A DNA stretch of 19,690 bases, taken from positions 1 to 19,690 of the forward strand of contig JAFTLD010000024.1 in NCBI GenBank assembly GCA_017452945.1. The letters are read 5' to 3'. Position 1 is the first letter of the stretch. Each line of letters begins with the position of its first letter. Below the pieces are notes generated by a model, which saw only the letters and a program-made list of their open reading frames with translations, was not told the DNA's origin and did no database searches. Source of the stretch: Clostridia bacterium (GTDB lineage: Bacteria; Bacillota_A; Clostridia; Oscillospirales; CAG-272). Position numbers and translations under genes: made by a program. Below, one piece after another: positions 5,939 through 13,971 of this stretch.

Positions 5939-7528
5939 ATGCATATTTGCAATCCCATCCTGCCGGGATTTCATCCCGATCCCTGCATCTGCCGCGTCGA
6001 AAGCGACTATTTTCTTGCCACCTCCACCTTTGTATGGTTTCCCGGAGTTCAGCTTTATCACTCCCGCGACCTTGTGCATTGGCAAGAGATCCCCTGCCCC
6101 TTGCGCCGCACCTCGCAGCTTGATCTGCGCGGCTGTCCCAATTCCGGTGGCATCTGGGCGCCCTGCCTGACCTATTGCAACGGCACTTACTATCTGATCT
6201 ACACCGTGGTGCGCAATTATCACGGCATATTCAAGGACACACCCAATTATATGGTGACTACGACCGATATTTTCAGCGGTGAGTGGTCCGAACCGATCTA
6301 TCTGAACTCCAGCGGCTTTGATCCCTCTTTGTTTCATGCACCCGATGGCAAGAAATATCTGGTCAACATGCTCTGGGATCACAGGCTTGAAAATCATCCC
6401 TTCGGGGGCATTCTCTTGCAAGAGTATTCGGAGAGTGAAAAGCGCCTTGTCGGAGAGGTCAAGAATATTTACAGCGGCACCGAGATCGGATGCACGGAAG
6501 CACCGCACCTGTTTTACAAGGACGGTTGGTACTATCTTTTGGTGGCCGAAGGTGGAACGCTGTATAATCACGGTGTGCGTCTGGCTCGCTCACGCAGCAT
6601 TGACGGACCTTACGAAACCGACCCCTTACCCATACTGACAACGCGTCACGTACCGCATGCACCGCTGCAGCGTGCAGGACACGGATCGCTGACCGAAGCC
6701 CCCGACGGAACGCCCTATATGGTGTATCTGTGCGGCAGACCGATTGGTGAGAAAAAATGCTGCATTCTGGGACGCGAAACCGCACTTGCCAAGCTGTATT
6801 GGGACCAAAACGGTTGGCTTCGCTTGGAAAACGGCGGCATAATCCCCGACCGCGAGCTTGACGTGGATCTTCCTTGCGCGCAAATAGAGCCTTTGCCCTT
6901 GACGGACACCTTTGATTGCAAAGAGCTCCCCGAACGCTACAAAACGCTGCGCGTACCGCTGGATGCGATCGGCTCTCTGACAGCACGCCCCGGTTGCCTG
7001 CGGCTTTACGGCTGCCAATCCATCACCTCGCAGGATCAGCAAGCCATGGTGGCACGGCGCATCACCTCGCATGCGTGCGAGATCACGGTCAAAATGGAAT
7101 TTAAGCCCACGACCTTCCAGCAAATGGCGGGGCTAACGGTTTTCTACGATACCTTCAATTTCTTTTATCTCTATCTGAGTGCAGAAAATGACGGTTCACG
7201 CGCTCTGCGCATCTGTGCGCGGAACAACCTGCAATTCTTCGATCCGCTTGACGGGTGCTATCCCATCGGACATAACAAAGCAATTTGGCTGCGCGTCCGG
7301 ATCACGGGTTGCCAACTGCAATTCTTCTGCTCTTTTGACGGTGAGCATTATGTAGCGGTCGGAAACAAGATGGACTGCTCCAACCTTGCGGATGAGGGCT
7401 ACAGCGAGATCGGCCATGAAGGACACACAGGGACGCTTGTAGGTATGGCTTGCCAGGATCTGACGGGACACGGCAACCACGCAGACTTTTTCAGCTTTAC
7501 GTACCAAGATATCAACAATCATGAATAA
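5939..7528 (+). CDS. xynB: GH43 beta-xylosidase
   Basis: This 529-residue glycoside hydrolase of family 43 probably releases xylose from the ends of xylo-oligosaccharides, possibly with arabinofuranosidase side activity. The three catalytic acidic residues are visible in their family contexts: Asp14 in GFHPDP (general base), Asp128 in FDPS (pKa modulator) and Glu187 in CTEAPH (general acid). The N-terminal five-bladed propeller domain also carries ATSTFVWFPGVQLYHSRDLV (26-45). The last 190 or so residues resemble the beta-sandwich domain typical of GH43 xylosidases such as the Selenomonas enzyme. No signal peptide is seen, so it acts in the cytoplasm on imported oligosaccharides. The ATG at 5939 was chosen because AAAGGAGG lies 8 bases upstream and the protein then starts at NPILPGF. 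It is the first gene of a four-gene operon. Confidence 0.9.
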   Translation: MHICNPILPGFHPDPCICRVESDYFLATSTFVWFPGVQLYHSRDLVHWQEIPCPLRRTSQLDLRGCPNSGGIWAPCLTYCNGTYYLIYTVVRNYHGIFKDTPNYMVTTTDIFSGEWSEPIYLNSSGFDPSLFHAPDGKKYLVNMLWDHRLENHPFGGILLQEYSESEKRLVGEVKNIYSGTEIGCTEAPHLFYKDGWYYLLVAEGGTLYNHGVRLARSRSIDGPYETDPLPILTTRHVPHAPLQRAGHGSLTEAPDGTPYMVYLCGRPIGEKKCCILGRETALAKLYWDQNGWLRLENGGIIPDRELDVDLPCAQIEPLPLTDTFDCKELPERYKTLRVPLDAIGSLTARPGCLRLYGCQSITSQDQQAMVARRITSHACEITVKMEFKPTTFQQMAGLTVFYDTFNFFYLYLSAENDGSRALRICARNNLQFFDPLDGCYPIGHNKAIWLRVRITGCQLQFFCSFDGEHYVAVGNKMDCSNLADEGYSEIGHEGHTGTLVGMACQDLTGHGNHADFFSFTYQDINNHE

Positions 7529-7540
7529 AGGAGAAACAAA

Positions 7541-8965
7541 ATGGCAAAGAACGTACAGGATATTATGAGCATGATCCGTGAAAACGGAATCAAAATGGTG
7601 GACTTCAAGATGGTGGACGTGAGCGGTCAGTATCGCCACGTGACCATTCCCGCGCAGAATTTTTCCGAGGATACCATGATAAGCGGCATTGGCTTTGATG
7701 CCTCCAACTATGGCTATGCAGTCGTGGAAAAGAGCGACATGGTATTCATCCCCGATCCGGATACAGCCGTCATCGACCCCTTCTGCGACGTACCGACGCT
7801 TTCTATGACGGGCGACGCCATGATCATTGCAAGTCCGGAAAACAAGCCGCTTTCTCAGTATCCCAGAAATATCATTAAAGCAGCCGTTGCGCACATGCAG
7901 GCAAGCGGTGTGGCAGACACCATGAAGATTCTGCCCGAATTTGAGTTTTATCTGTTTGATCAGGTTGGCTGGGAGGTTTCCCCAAACTTTATCGGTGCTT
8001 CGATCGATGCCGAGCAATCCTATTGGAACAGCGCAACCGAGGGCAAGGGCGTGATCGTTCCCAAGCAGAAGGCTTATCACATTGCAAAGCCCTTTGACCG
8101 CGCTTACGAGGCAAGAAGCGAAATGTGCATGCACATGCTGGATGCAGGCATTGAGATCAATTATCACCATCCCGAGGTGGCTGCCTCCGGTCAGTTTGAG
8201 ATTGAGCCGCAGCTGGGTGAGGTGGTACACATGGCGGATGCGACCATGATGATCAAATATATCATTCACAACACCGCACTCAAGTACGGCAAGTCCGCTA
8301 CCTTTATGCCCAAGCCGATTTACGGTGAGGCAGGCAGCGGCATGCACGTGCATATGCTTTTGTTCAAGGACGGACAGCCCGTATTCTCGGATGACGACGG
8401 TTACGCGCATCTGAGCGAGACCGCGCACTACTTTATGGGCGGCCTGCTCAAGCACATCGCTTCCCTGTGCGCGCTGACCAATCCCAGCACCAACTCGTTC
8501 AAGCGTCTGGTACCCGGCTTTGAAGCTCCCGTAACGGTCGGATATGCAACCTCCAACAGAAGTGCAGTCATCCGTATTCCCGCTTATGCCAAGTCACCCG
8601 ACAAGCGTCGCTTTGAGCTGCGCAATCCCGATGCGACCTGTAACCCTTATTTCTGCTATGCTGCCATTCTGATGGCGGGCCTTGACGGCATCAAGAACAA
8701 GATCGATCCGCATGCAAACGGTTGGGGACCTTACGACGTCAACCTCTATCACCTCTCGGACGAGGAAAAGGCAAAGCTGCATCACCTGCCCACCTCGCTG
8801 CCTGAGGCACTGGACGCGCTGGAGGCTGACCACGACTACCTGACCGAGGGCGGTGTATTCCCGATCGAGCTGATCAACAATTTCATCAAGGCAAAGAGAG
8901 AGGAATGCAGAGCTATGGCGGCCATTCCCCATCCTGCCGAATTTGAAAAGTATTACAACCTATAA
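7541..8965 (+). CDS. glnA: Glutamine synthetase, type I
   Basis: This enzyme joins ammonia to glutamate with ATP to make glutamine and is the main nitrogen-assimilation enzyme when ammonia is scarce. The 474-residue protein matches type I enzymes along its whole length: PEFEFYLFD (132-140), the NGSGMH-like segment GSGMHVH (265-271), FMPKP (255-259), the KRLVPGFEAP catalytic flap (321-330), NRSAVIRIP (339-347) and a C-terminal HPAEFEKYY. A tyrosine in NLYHL (Tyr403) stands where enteric enzymes are adenylylated. Whether it is modified here is unknown. The ribosome site AAAGGAG overlaps the xylosidase stop codon, with only 12 bases between the genes, so the two should share a transcript. That is an unusual pairing of carbon and nitrogen genes. 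A second glnA elsewhere in the genome is possible. Confidence 0.95.
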   Translation: MAKNVQDIMSMIRENGIKMVDFKMVDVSGQYRHVTIPAQNFSEDTMISGIGFDASNYGYAVVEKSDMVFIPDPDTAVIDPFCDVPTLSMTGDAMIIASPENKPLSQYPRNIIKAAVAHMQASGVADTMKILPEFEFYLFDQVGWEVSPNFIGASIDAEQSYWNSATEGKGVIVPKQKAYHIAKPFDRAYEARSEMCMHMLDAGIEINYHHPEVAASGQFEIEPQLGEVVHMADATMMIKYIIHNTALKYGKSATFMPKPIYGEAGSGMHVHMLLFKDGQPVFSDDDGYAHLSETAHYFMGGLLKHIASLCALTNPSTNSFKRLVPGFEAPVTVGYATSNRSAVIRIPAYAKSPDKRRFELRNPDATCNPYFCYAAILMAGLDGIKNKIDPHANGWGPYDVNLYHLSDEEKAKLHHLPTSLPEALDALEADHDYLTEGGVFPIELINNFIKAKREECRAMAAIPHPAEFEKYYNL

Positions 8966-9813
8966 TGAGTAAAAAGAAAAAATTTCTGATTGGTGTGCCA
9001 TGCGCCCTTTTGTTGATGATCGCAGTCTTTGTCGGCTGGGTATTCTGGGCAAACACGGCGCTTGAGCGCACGAATTACACGGTGGCAAGCACGCGCCTGC
9101 CGGAACAATTTGATGGCTTTCGTATCGCGCAGATCTCAGACTTGCATTGCGCGGAGTATGATAAAGGCAATCAAAAGCTGATCACCATGCTCAAAAAAGC
9201 GGCTCCCGACATCATTGTGTTCACAGGTGACACCATTGACGAGCGTCACCCCGACAAATCCCCTGTGCTGACCTTGATGCGCGAGTGCGTGCAAATCGCG
9301 CCCTGCTATTTTGTCACGGGCAACCACGAATGCGCCATGCCGAGGCAGGAGTATCTCGACTTTGAAGCACAGATATGCGAGATAGGTGTCAGCGTACTGC
9401 ATAACGAGAGCGTGACCATTGAGCGCGGCGGTGCGAGCATCGTACTGCTTGGCGTGGACGACGAGAATTACGACGGTAGGCTGCACTCCCCCGAGCAGCT
9501 TCGCGAGTTGGCAGGCACAGACGGCTTTACGATTTTGCTCTCGCACCGCCCCGAATACTTTTGGCGATATGCATGGGCGCAGATCGATCTGACACTTTCG
9601 GGACACGCACACGGTGGGCAGGCTCGTCTGCCGCTGATCGGCGGGCTTTACGCACCCGGACAGGGGGCGTTTCCCGAATATGACAGCGGTGTATATACTT
9701 ATCAAAACGCCAATATGGTAGTCAGCCGCGGAATTGGGGAGAGCTCCTTTCCGTTGCGATTCAACAACCGCCCCGAGCTTGTCATAGTCACGCTGACTTC
9801 ACAGGACAAATAA
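8965..9813 (+). CDS. Membrane-anchored metallophosphoesterase (YkuE/YaeI-like)
   Basis: This 282-residue calcineurin-like phosphoesterase starts with MSKKKK and a hydrophobic helix (about residues 7-29). The catalytic domain should therefore lie outside the membrane, held by an uncleaved signal anchor. The metal-binding motifs are complete and in order: SDLH (58-61), GDTID (88-92), GNHE (119-122), LSHRPE (192-197) and SGHAHGGQ (212-219). Related proteins (YaeI, YkuE, LpxG-like) act on phospholipid or lipid-linked phosphates, but the substrate here is unknown. Its start codon overlaps the glnA stop codon by one base (TAATG), and no separate ribosome site is visible, so translation is probably coupled to glnA. 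There is no sequence reason to link it to nitrogen metabolism. Confidence 0.87.
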   Translation: MSKKKKFLIGVPCALLLMIAVFVGWVFWANTALERTNYTVASTRLPEQFDGFRIAQISDLHCAEYDKGNQKLITMLKKAAPDIIVFTGDTIDERHPDKSPVLTLMRECVQIAPCYFVTGNHECAMPRQEYLDFEAQICEIGVSVLHNESVTIERGGASIVLLGVDDENYDGRLHSPEQLRELAGTDGFTILLSHRPEYFWRYAWAQIDLTLSGHAHGGQARLPLIGGLYAPGQGAFPEYDSGVYTYQNANMVVSRGIGESSFPLRFNNRPELVIVTLTSQDK

Positions 9814-9827
9814 GAAAGGATAGAATT

Positions 9828-10655
9828 ATGGCCAAGCTGCATTTTCTCAAATCTGTCACAGATACCATCAATACCTCGTTTATTTTAGAGAGCAACGACA
9901 CGCTGCTCGTCTTGGACGGTGGATTCCCTTCCGAGGCACCCTACTTATACGAATATCTCAAAGACTTGGGCGGCCACGTGGACACTTGGTTTCTAACGCA
10001 TTTCCACGACGACCATTTCGGTTGCTTTTTGACCATACTGCAAGAGCACCCGGATATCAAGATCGATAACATTTGCTACAATTTCCCTTCGGATGAATTT
10101 ATTGTCAAATACGAGCCCAAGCAAAGCTGCAAGATGTCCGAGGAGTGGCTGCGTATTTTCAAGAAAACGGTTGCAGACAGCGGCATTCCGGTCGTGACTG
10201 CGACAGAGGGCGACGTTTACACCTATGACTGCGGCAACGTAACCGTGCGCGTGCTTCGTACGTATGATGAGGATCTTCCCTACATCAACGATTCCTCCAC
10301 CGTATTCCTCTTTGAGGTGGACGGCAAGAGCATTCTGTTCCTTGGCGACCTTGCAGTTGCCGGTGGCAAGCAGCTGCTTGCCAAGGCTGCTCCCGAAATG
10401 GTCAAGGCTGACTTTGTGCAAATGGCGCATCACGGTCAGGGCGGCGTGGACAAAGCGTGCTACGAAGCGATCAAGCCCACCTATTGCCTGTGGCCGACAC
10501 CCTCGTGGGTTTGGAACAATATGGGACCGGGCGGGTACGACACAAACGTATACCAGACCATTATCGTGCGCGGTTGGATCTCTTCGCTGCGCTCTGTCAA
10601 AAAACATTACCTCATGATCGATGGCACGCAGGTCATTGATCTGACACAAGCATGA
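9828..10655 (+). CDS. MBL-fold metallohydrolase
   Basis: This 275-residue metallo-beta-lactamase-fold hydrolase appears cytoplasmic, as no signal peptide is seen. Metal ligands are visible in THFHDDH (57-63), FLGDLA with Asp174, and AHHGQGG (200-206). The general layout resembles ComEC-type and other stand-alone MBL hydrolases. The C-terminal part has a tryptophan-rich segment (LWPTPSWVWNNMGPGGYDTN) that may shape the substrate pocket. The substrate is not recognisable. It begins 14 bases after the phosphoesterase gene with a clear AAAGGA ribosome site and is the last gene of the operon, which a strong terminator closes 12 bases after the stop codon. Confidence 0.82.
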   Translation: MAKLHFLKSVTDTINTSFILESNDTLLVLDGGFPSEAPYLYEYLKDLGGHVDTWFLTHFHDDHFGCFLTILQEHPDIKIDNICYNFPSDEFIVKYEPKQSCKMSEEWLRIFKKTVADSGIPVVTATEGDVYTYDCGNVTVRVLRTYDEDLPYINDSSTVFLFEVDGKSILFLGDLAVAGGKQLLAKAAPEMVKADFVQMAHHGQGGVDKACYEAIKPTYCLWPTPSWVWNNMGPGGYDTNVYQTIIVRGWISSLRSVKKHYLMIDGTQVIDLTQA

Positions 10656-10666
10656 TCAATATGATG

Positions 10667-10692
10667 GCGGGAGGGAAACCTCCCGCATTTTT
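10667..10692 (+). terminator. Rho-independent terminator of the xylosidase operon
   Basis: An 8-bp GC-rich stem, GCGGGAGG with CCTCCCGC, encloses a GAAA tetraloop and is followed by ATTTTTC. It lies 12 bases after the MBL hydrolase stop codon. Confidence 0.93.
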
Positions 10693-10698
10693 CTTTGA

Positions 10699-10715
10699 CT
10701 AAACCCACGGTTTAG
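10699..10715. promoter_or_regulatory. Palindrome upstream of the XRE gene promoter, possible operator
   Basis: A perfect inverted repeat, CTAAACC-CAC-GGTTTAG (7-bp arms, 3-base centre), lies 20 bases upstream of the -35 box of the XRE regulator gene and just past the preceding terminator. It has no T-tract of its own, so it is a better candidate for a protein-binding site than for a terminator. Autoregulation by the XRE protein is an inference. Confidence 0.45.
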
Positions 10716-10734
10716 CGACTGGAAAAACAAGTCA

Positions 10735-10763
10735 TTGACGGATTTTGACAAATGTGTTACAAT
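10735..10763 (+). promoter_or_regulatory. Sigma-A promoter for the XRE regulator gene
   Basis: TTGACG (10735-10740) and TACAAT (10758-10763) are 17 bases apart, 34 bases before the start codon. A second TTGACA at 10745 is too close to the -10 box to serve as the -35. Confidence 0.75.
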
Positions 10764-10796
10764 GAATGCAAGAAAATTCGGGAGGGACTTGGGAAC

Positions 10797-12293
10797 ATGA
10801 ATATTGGTGAGAAAATTTGTCAGCTGCGTAAGGATCGCGGCATGACACAGGAAATGCTGGCAGAACAACTGGTAATCTCAGCGCAGGCAATCTCCAAATG
10901 GGAGCGCGGGGTGGCAAATCCCGATATTGAACAGATCCCCCGCATTGCCAAGCTGTTCGGCATCTCGACCGACGAGCTTTTGGGGCTTTCTGCACCCAAA
11001 TCGACAGAAAGTGAGCTGGAAAAGCGTGTGGCTTCTCTGGAACGTTTGCTTGAAATGCTGACCGCCAAGGATGAGGGCGCTTCCAGAGAAATTATGCTTC
11101 GTGAAGCACCGCGTGTTGTAAGCTTTGATTTTGCCAAAATGTCCGCAGCCGATAAAAAGAAATGGAAGCCCGACGGGCTGCACGTTTTGGATGATAAAGG
11201 TGCGCTTTGCATGAAGGCGGTCCCTGTACAACGTGCGATGGGTGCAGTGATTGATCCGCAATTTATCATAGCAGGGCTTTCGATTCCTCTGAACGGTGTC
11301 AGCCGTATTCTGATCAAGCTCTCCACGCAGGGAAATCGCAACCATCACGACCTGCAGGTGTTTTTTATCACCAAAGATAACCCCGAGTGGGACGAGCAGA
11401 AAAGTATCCGCACGGGATATCCGAACGGCAACAAGCTGACGCTGGATCTCGCAGTCAACAATCCCCTGTTTTGCGGGGTACTGACAGGGCTGCGCATCGA
11501 TCCGTTCAGCCAAGGTGACGGCAGAGCCGAGATCGAGTCGGTCATGCTGCTGACACCGCAGGGCGAGGTTGTCTTTGAAATGGACGCAGAGATGTGCAAG
11601 CAATACGTCATACACCTTGGAAATGATGAAAAGTTTGACAATCTCAAATCCCCCGGACCGATTCTCAAAAATGCAACGCTGTGTCCCGAGCTGCCCTGCA
11701 TTACCTTTTTATCTGATCCCGTCAAAATCATGCGCGAGGTGTGGGATCCCATGCTTTCCTGCGATGATCTGGATTTGAACATTGACCGCGCAAGATATAT
11801 TCATTTGCGTATCAAAACCACGCTGTTTGATCAGAACAGGCGTGTTTACTATAACAATAGTATCCCTAACAACGCAGAAATGAAGCTGTATTTCAAAACG
11901 CCCGGATGCGAGGACTATACCGAACAGCGCAAATTCAACGTACACTATTTGGCAACCGGACAAATGCAGGATATTTACGTGGATACCATGGGCAACGGCT
12001 TTTGGCACGGCAAATTGACAGGACTTCGCCTTGACCCGATTGAAAACCAAGGAGCAGCCTTTGAGCTTGCCCAGATCGAGCTTTTAGAGGGGACGCCCAA
12101 GGTAAGGCTGAGCGGTTTTATGAGCAGTCTTGATCAAAGAATGAAGCGGCTGGAGCAAGAGATGGATGATTTGAGAAGTGAGGTTGACGATCTGTCCTGT
12201 GTGCGTGACGATTGCGAGGACCTGTGCGACGAGCTTGACAGTCGCGTGGACGAGTTGGAAAACCGCTTGGATGCGCTTGAAAACGATGATTGA
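10797..12293 (+). CDS. XRE-family regulator with twin beta-sandwich-like repeats and C-terminal coiled coil
   Basis: This 498-residue protein combines parts not usually found together. Residues 1-63 are a clear XRE/Cro DNA-binding domain (MTQEMLAEQLVISAQAISKW, then ELLGL). Residues 72-92 look like a short coiled coil. Two beta-rich segments follow, about 107-256 and 268-432. Each has alternating hydrophobic strands and ends in a similar block: LTGLRIDPFSQGDGRAEIES (229-248) and LTGLRLDPIENQGAAFELAQ (407-426), then IELL or VMLL. Residues 441-498 are a very acidic coiled coil with three cysteines. No signal peptide or membrane helix is seen, so it is cytoplasmic. The repeats look like jelly-roll modules of the carbohydrate-binding kind, so a sugar-sensing one-component regulator is possible (inference). 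The ATG at 10797 has GGGAGG upstream. It is a single-gene unit with its own promoter, palindrome and terminator. Confidence 0.8.
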   Translation: MNIGEKICQLRKDRGMTQEMLAEQLVISAQAISKWERGVANPDIEQIPRIAKLFGISTDELLGLSAPKSTESELEKRVASLERLLEMLTAKDEGASREIMLREAPRVVSFDFAKMSAADKKKWKPDGLHVLDDKGALCMKAVPVQRAMGAVIDPQFIIAGLSIPLNGVSRILIKLSTQGNRNHHDLQVFFITKDNPEWDEQKSIRTGYPNGNKLTLDLAVNNPLFCGVLTGLRIDPFSQGDGRAEIESVMLLTPQGEVVFEMDAEMCKQYVIHLGNDEKFDNLKSPGPILKNATLCPELPCITFLSDPVKIMREVWDPMLSCDDLDLNIDRARYIHLRIKTTLFDQNRRVYYNNSIPNNAEMKLYFKTPGCEDYTEQRKFNVHYLATGQMQDIYVDTMGNGFWHGKLTGLRLDPIENQGAAFELAQIELLEGTPKVRLSGFMSSLDQRMKRLEQEMDDLRSEVDDLSCVRDDCEDLCDELDSRVDELENRLDALENDD

Positions 12294-12307
12294 CAGAAAT
12301 AGCAAAA

Positions 12308-12346
12308 GGAGCTGCGTCAAATTGTTGATGCAGCTCCCTTGTTTTT
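12308..12346 (+). terminator. Terminator between converging genes
   Basis: A 13-bp stem (GGAGCTGCGTCAA with TTGATGCAGCTCC, one G-T wobble) with an ATTG loop is followed by CTTGTTTTT. It ends the XRE regulator transcript. On the minus strand the same stem is followed by TTTTG, so it may also help end the operon that runs toward it from the right. Confidence 0.88.
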
Positions 12347-12353
12347 ATGAGTG

Positions 12354-13238
12354 TTATCCGATTGTTTGATACCACGCAGGTATCGGGTTTTTCATATTGT
12401 CGTACCATGCAAGCACTTCTGCTTGCTGATTTCTCATCGTTGTGATTTCTTTCTCGCCAAACGGGATCGCCCAAGGCAAAGAGCTCAGCGTATTGGAGCT
12501 GACATAGAGCGCCAAGAGGCGCCAGAACTCCACAGGCACGTTGCCGCCAAAATAACCGTCCACCATGCCACAGGCGAACGCGGGTGTAGCCTGTGCGCAC
12601 CATACGATGCGGTTGAATTCTTCCCATGGGTCACCGTAGTCATCGCGGTCAAAGTCGATGATGACCAGCTGTCCGCATTTATCCACCATCATGTTGCCGA
12701 TGTGATAATCACCGTGCTGATAGCTCTGTGGGCGGCCACTAAGCAGATGGCGATTGGCTGCGATGTAGTCCAACAAGGGTTGATCCACGTCGTATTTCAA
12801 GGGGCAATCGCGGTACATGGCAATCTTGCGATCGATCTTTGCATTGAAGCGGCTTTCCCAATCGGGTACACCGTCGGGCGCGGGCAGCGTGTGAATGCGA
12901 GAGAGGATCTTCCCTGCCTCGTAACCGTAAGCGTATTGCCGCTCGGTCGGCAGCGTGGAGATATATTCCTCCGCGTCATAGCCATCGATAAAGCTTTGCA
13001 GGCTGTAGACACCCTCGTCGCACGTGCCAAACTCGATGGGCAGGCACATGGGAATGCCAAGGGCAGCCACCCTTTGCATTTGCGCAAATTCCCTTTTCTT
13101 GCGCTCCGCTCTCTCAGGTGCGGCAATGCGCAAAAGATACACAGAGCCGTCAGACGTGACCGCTCTGTATTTTTTATCCCCCGACCAGCCCTTGTCGATC
13201 GGGGTTTTGGATGTGATTGTGGAATAAAGATCAGTCAT
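12354..13238 (-). CDS. APH-like phosphotransferase (aminoglycoside/choline kinase fold)
   Basis: This 294-residue kinase-like protein transfers phosphate from ATP to a small hydroxylated molecule. The catalytic loop HGDYHIGN (175-182, with Asp177 and Asn182) and the metal-binding IDFDRDDYGDP (194-204) are intact. The N-lobe contains VYLLRI (33-38) with its strands around KKYR. It belongs to the broad aminoglycoside phosphotransferase family, most members of which act on other small molecules, so antibiotic resistance cannot be assumed. The ATG at 13238 follows GGGAGG at a good distance. Its first four bases overlap the stop of the upstream DinB gene (ATGA), indicating coupled translation. It is the last gene of a six-gene operon. 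Confidence 0.82.
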   Translation of the reverse strand: MTDLYSTITSKTPIDKGWSGDKKYRAVTSDGSVYLLRIAAPERAERKKREFAQMQRVAALGIPMCLPIEFGTCDEGVYSLQSFIDGYDAEEYISTLPTERQYAYGYEAGKILSRIHTLPAPDGVPDWESRFNAKIDRKIAMYRDCPLKYDVDQPLLDYIAANRHLLSGRPQSYQHGDYHIGNMMVDKCGQLVIIDFDRDDYGDPWEEFNRIVWCAQATPAFACGMVDGYFGGNVPVEFWRLLALYVSSNTLSSLPWAIPFGEKEITTMRNQQAEVLAWYDNMKNPIPAWYQTIG

Positions 13239-13957
13239 GAATGCGCCTCCCATTTTTCAAAATAAAACGGATTTGCTACGTTCTCTGCGCCAAAAACTTT
13301 TACCGCCATTCGATACATCGCTCTTGCATGGATACGGTCATGCCAAATAAAACGACGGAGAACCTTGCACAGTGACCAATCCTCACCGTAGCTCCCTTCA
13401 ATCACCGCATTTTGCAGGAAATCGGGCTTTGCTTCAAGAGCATCGAACCCACGCTTGCGGCATTCGTAAATATTGCTGCTGTTATCGGCATCAACTTCAA
13501 TTTCTGCAAAATAATACTCGTTTACATTCTTGGTGTGCTCGTACATTTCATCAGCCGTGCGAGGGACTTGACCGTAAAAGGTTTTGCGCCGGGGGATGGC
13601 AGCGGCATGCTTGTCCGGGACAGACTCATACAAGAAAAGAAAATCCTTTGCTGACTTTAGTGCGAGAGCCTTCAATTTCTCGTATTCTTCTGCAGTCAGC
13701 GGTGCTTTTTCACTTTCAAAAAGCACGTCGGAGTCTGCGTCTTTAATTGCAAGATCGGAATCTTTTTCACCGGTGATCACAACGTCTACGTTACCAGAGA
13801 TATCCTCGCCTAACCATTTGAGATAAGAAACAATCTCCGCGGGCATCTTTGCCATTGCTGTTTCCAGATTTTCACCACGGGTATATGCACCGATATAATC
13901 CACAGCATAAAGCAAAGTATCATTGCCGTTATGTTCCCATACGCAATTTATTGTCAT
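13235..13957 (-). CDS. HicB-like / DinB-like fusion protein
   Basis: This 240-residue protein has two parts. Residues 1-50 look like a HicB-type small fold (GAYTRGENLETAMAKMPAEI, the pattern of HicB antitoxins and related RNase-H-like domains). Residues 90-225 look like a DinB/YfiT four-helix bundle, with the expected metal-binding histidine triad: His141 in YEHTKN, and His206 and His210 in WHDRIH. DinB proteins often act as thiol-dependent S-transferases or metal-dependent hydrolases. The substrate here is unknown. There is no HicA toxin gene beside it, so a toxin-antitoxin role is unlikely. The ribosome site GGAG lies 7 bases before the ATG. The gene begins 14 bases after the GNAT stop and overlaps the next gene by 4 bases. 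Confidence 0.72.
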   Translation of the reverse strand: MTINCVWEHNGNDTLLYAVDYIGAYTRGENLETAMAKMPAEIVSYLKWLGEDISGNVDVVITGEKDSDLAIKDADSDVLFESEKAPLTAEEYEKLKALALKSAKDFLFLYESVPDKHAAAIPRRKTFYGQVPRTADEMYEHTKNVNEYYFAEIEVDADNSSNIYECRKRGFDALEAKPDFLQNAVIEGSYGEDWSLCKVLRRFIWHDRIHARAMYRMAVKVFGAENVANPFYFEKWEAHS

Positions 13958-13971
13958 ATCAGTTCTCCGAT

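Noticed and set aside
7196..8455. 419-codon minus-strand open frame opposite glnA and the end of the xylosidase gene
   Set aside because: Both plus-strand genes are certain from full-length family matches. The antisense frame has no recognisable domain.
10745..10750. TTGACA as the -35 box for the XRE gene
   Set aside because: It is only 7 bases from the -10 box. The TTGACG at 10735 has the correct 17-base spacing.
12354..13238. Aminoglycoside resistance gene
   Set aside because: The catalytic motifs fit the broad APH/choline kinase superfamily, but nothing ties it to a known resistance enzyme subtype.
13807..13957. HicAB toxin-antitoxin system suggested by the HicB-like pattern
   Set aside because: No small HicA-type gene lies beside it, and the HicB-like stretch is part of a longer DinB-like protein.
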